From positions 1-64,000 of the forward strand of contig JBJHDH010000003.1 in the NCBI GenBank assembly GCA_050486445.1: a DNA stretch of 64,000 nucleotides, in the 5' to 3' direction. Numbering within the stretch: position 1 is the first letter of the stretch; the number at the start of each line of letters is the position of its first letter. Made by a program: the position numbers and the translations under genes. The stretch comes from Euryhalocaulis sp050486445 (GTDB lineage Bacteria > Pseudomonadota > Alphaproteobacteria > Caulobacterales > Maricaulaceae). Below, piece by piece: positions 63,401-64,000 of the stretch. The notes under the pieces are model-generated. The model was not told where the DNA came from, ran no database searches, and was given only the letters and a program-made list of their open reading frames with translations.

Positions 63401-64000
63401 ATGCTCGATCAGGGGGATATAAAAGGCGATCCAGCCAGATTGTTTCCTGTATTGGCGGAAACGTCGAAGGAGGGGCGCAGTCTTTCTGTGCTGCTCTCGT
63501 GCCTGATTTCGGTGCGGGAATTTGGCCAGATCATGATGGCCTCTATCGGCCAACGGGTCGGATCGGCAGCAAAGATGGAGGCGTATTCTGAGGTCAGGTT
63601 GCCGAAGAACGCTGATACGAATTGCCGCCCCGACGGCTTGATCGTTTTGCGGGTTGGAAAGCGTGTGTGGACCGCACTCATTGAGGCCAAGGTCGGTAAC
63701 GCCGAAATTCAGGTCGAACAAATTGAGCGGTATCTTCAGTTGGCGAAACTGAATTCGATTGATGCCGTAATCACCATCTCCAATCAGTTCGCCGCGAGTC
63801 CGATCCATCCGCCTTACAATGTTAGCAAACTGCTTCTGCGCGGCGTCGATCTGTATCATTGGTCATGGATGCGGCTGCGGACTGAAGCGAGCATCCTTTG
63901 CGACAAGCTTGCTGTTGAAGATCAGGATCAGCTTTACATTCTTTCGGAGCTGGTCCGCTTTCTGGATCACCCCAGCGCGGGCGTATCCAGCTTCGACCAG
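63401..64000 (+). CDS. PD-(D/E)XK-fold-like protein, 3' truncated by the window edge
   Basis: A frame open from ATG 63401 (GGGGAGG just upstream) to the last base, at least 200 codons with no stop. I do not know the protein by name. The segment YSEVRLP, then RPDGLIVL, then ALIEAKVGNAEI and EQIERYL has the spacing of a restriction-endonuease-like core. The Asp is in RPDG, E-x-K in IEAK, and a helix follows. DAVITISNQF and WSWMRLRTEA come later. Base composition is poorer in G+C than rarA, suggesting accessory origin. Nuclease activity is an inference; it could belong to a DNA-processing or defence gene set to the right. Confidence 0.7.
   Translation, partial: MLDQGDIKGDPARLFPVLAETSKEGRSLSVLLSCLISVREFGQIMMASIGQRVGSAAKMEAYSEVRLPKNADTNCRPDGLIVLRVGKRVWTALIEAKVGNAEIQVEQIERYLQLAKLNSIDAVITISNQFAASPIHPPYNVSKLLLRGVDLYHWSWMRLRTEASILCDKLAVEDQDQLYILSELVRFLDHPSAGVSSFDQ

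Overview
This 64-kb window is a high-GC, gene-dense chromosomal segment of an alphaproteobacterium. The evidence is the gene order nlpD-yajC-secD-(squalene/phytoene-synthase-like), the tRNA-Trp-secE-nusG-rplKAJL-rpoBC-rpsLG-fusA-tuf-S10-spc-alpha run without rpsD after rpsK, and the degQ/rarA genes after rplQ. Genus or order cannot be fixed from the sequence; an ECF sigma/DUF6768 pair and inverted pairs of GC-rich palindromic units are further clues. Both window edges cut a gene: an nlpD-like gene on the left and a PD-(D/E)XK-like gene on the right. I see no prophage, IS element, CRISPR array or rRNA.

Layout. 1-3.6 kb: nlpD-like end, two kinds of intergenic repeat, yajC, secD and a complex-I-assembly-type squalene/phytoene synthase homologue; secF is absent from its expected place. 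3.8-8.1 kb: a threonine operon, hom (with a degenerate aspartokinase-like N-terminus), thrB, thrC, plus a DUF983 gene. 8.1-19.2 kb: one long branched-chain amino-acid operon, ilvD-ilvC-ilvB-ilvM-leuA-ilvE-leuC-leuD-(small unknown gene)-leuB. It is preceded by a 43-codon leader peptide rich in Leu/Val/Ile and an intrinsic terminator, which together look like a classical attenuator. 19.2-22.8 kb: ECF sigma factor with a DUF6768 membrane partner, then convergent proB-proA. 23.0-27.3 kb: an exported methyltransferase homologue (minus strand) and a methionine operon metX-metB-methyltransferase. The met operon is preceded by a SAM-I (S-box) aptamer with what looks like a two-layer expression platform. 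27.4-59.2 kb: tRNA-Gly, tRNA-Trp and the transcription/translation superoperon, ending at a strong terminator after rplQ. 59.2-64.0 kb: PNPOx-like protein, GNAT acetyltransferase, Deg protease, RarA, and the truncated nuclease-fold gene.

How it works together. Aspartate semialdehyde goes to homoserine (hom), then either to threonine (thrB, thrC) or to methionine (metX, metB). Threonine-derived 2-oxobutyrate and pyruvate feed the ilv/leu operon (no ilvA is present here). Two RNA switches appear to read the end products: charged Leu/Val/Ile tRNA through the ilv leader, and SAM through the S-box. The ribosomal region has several strong intergenic RNA hairpins (before rpsJ, between rplL and rpoB, between rpoB and rpoC, between rplA and rplJ) that are candidates for autoregulation or processing.
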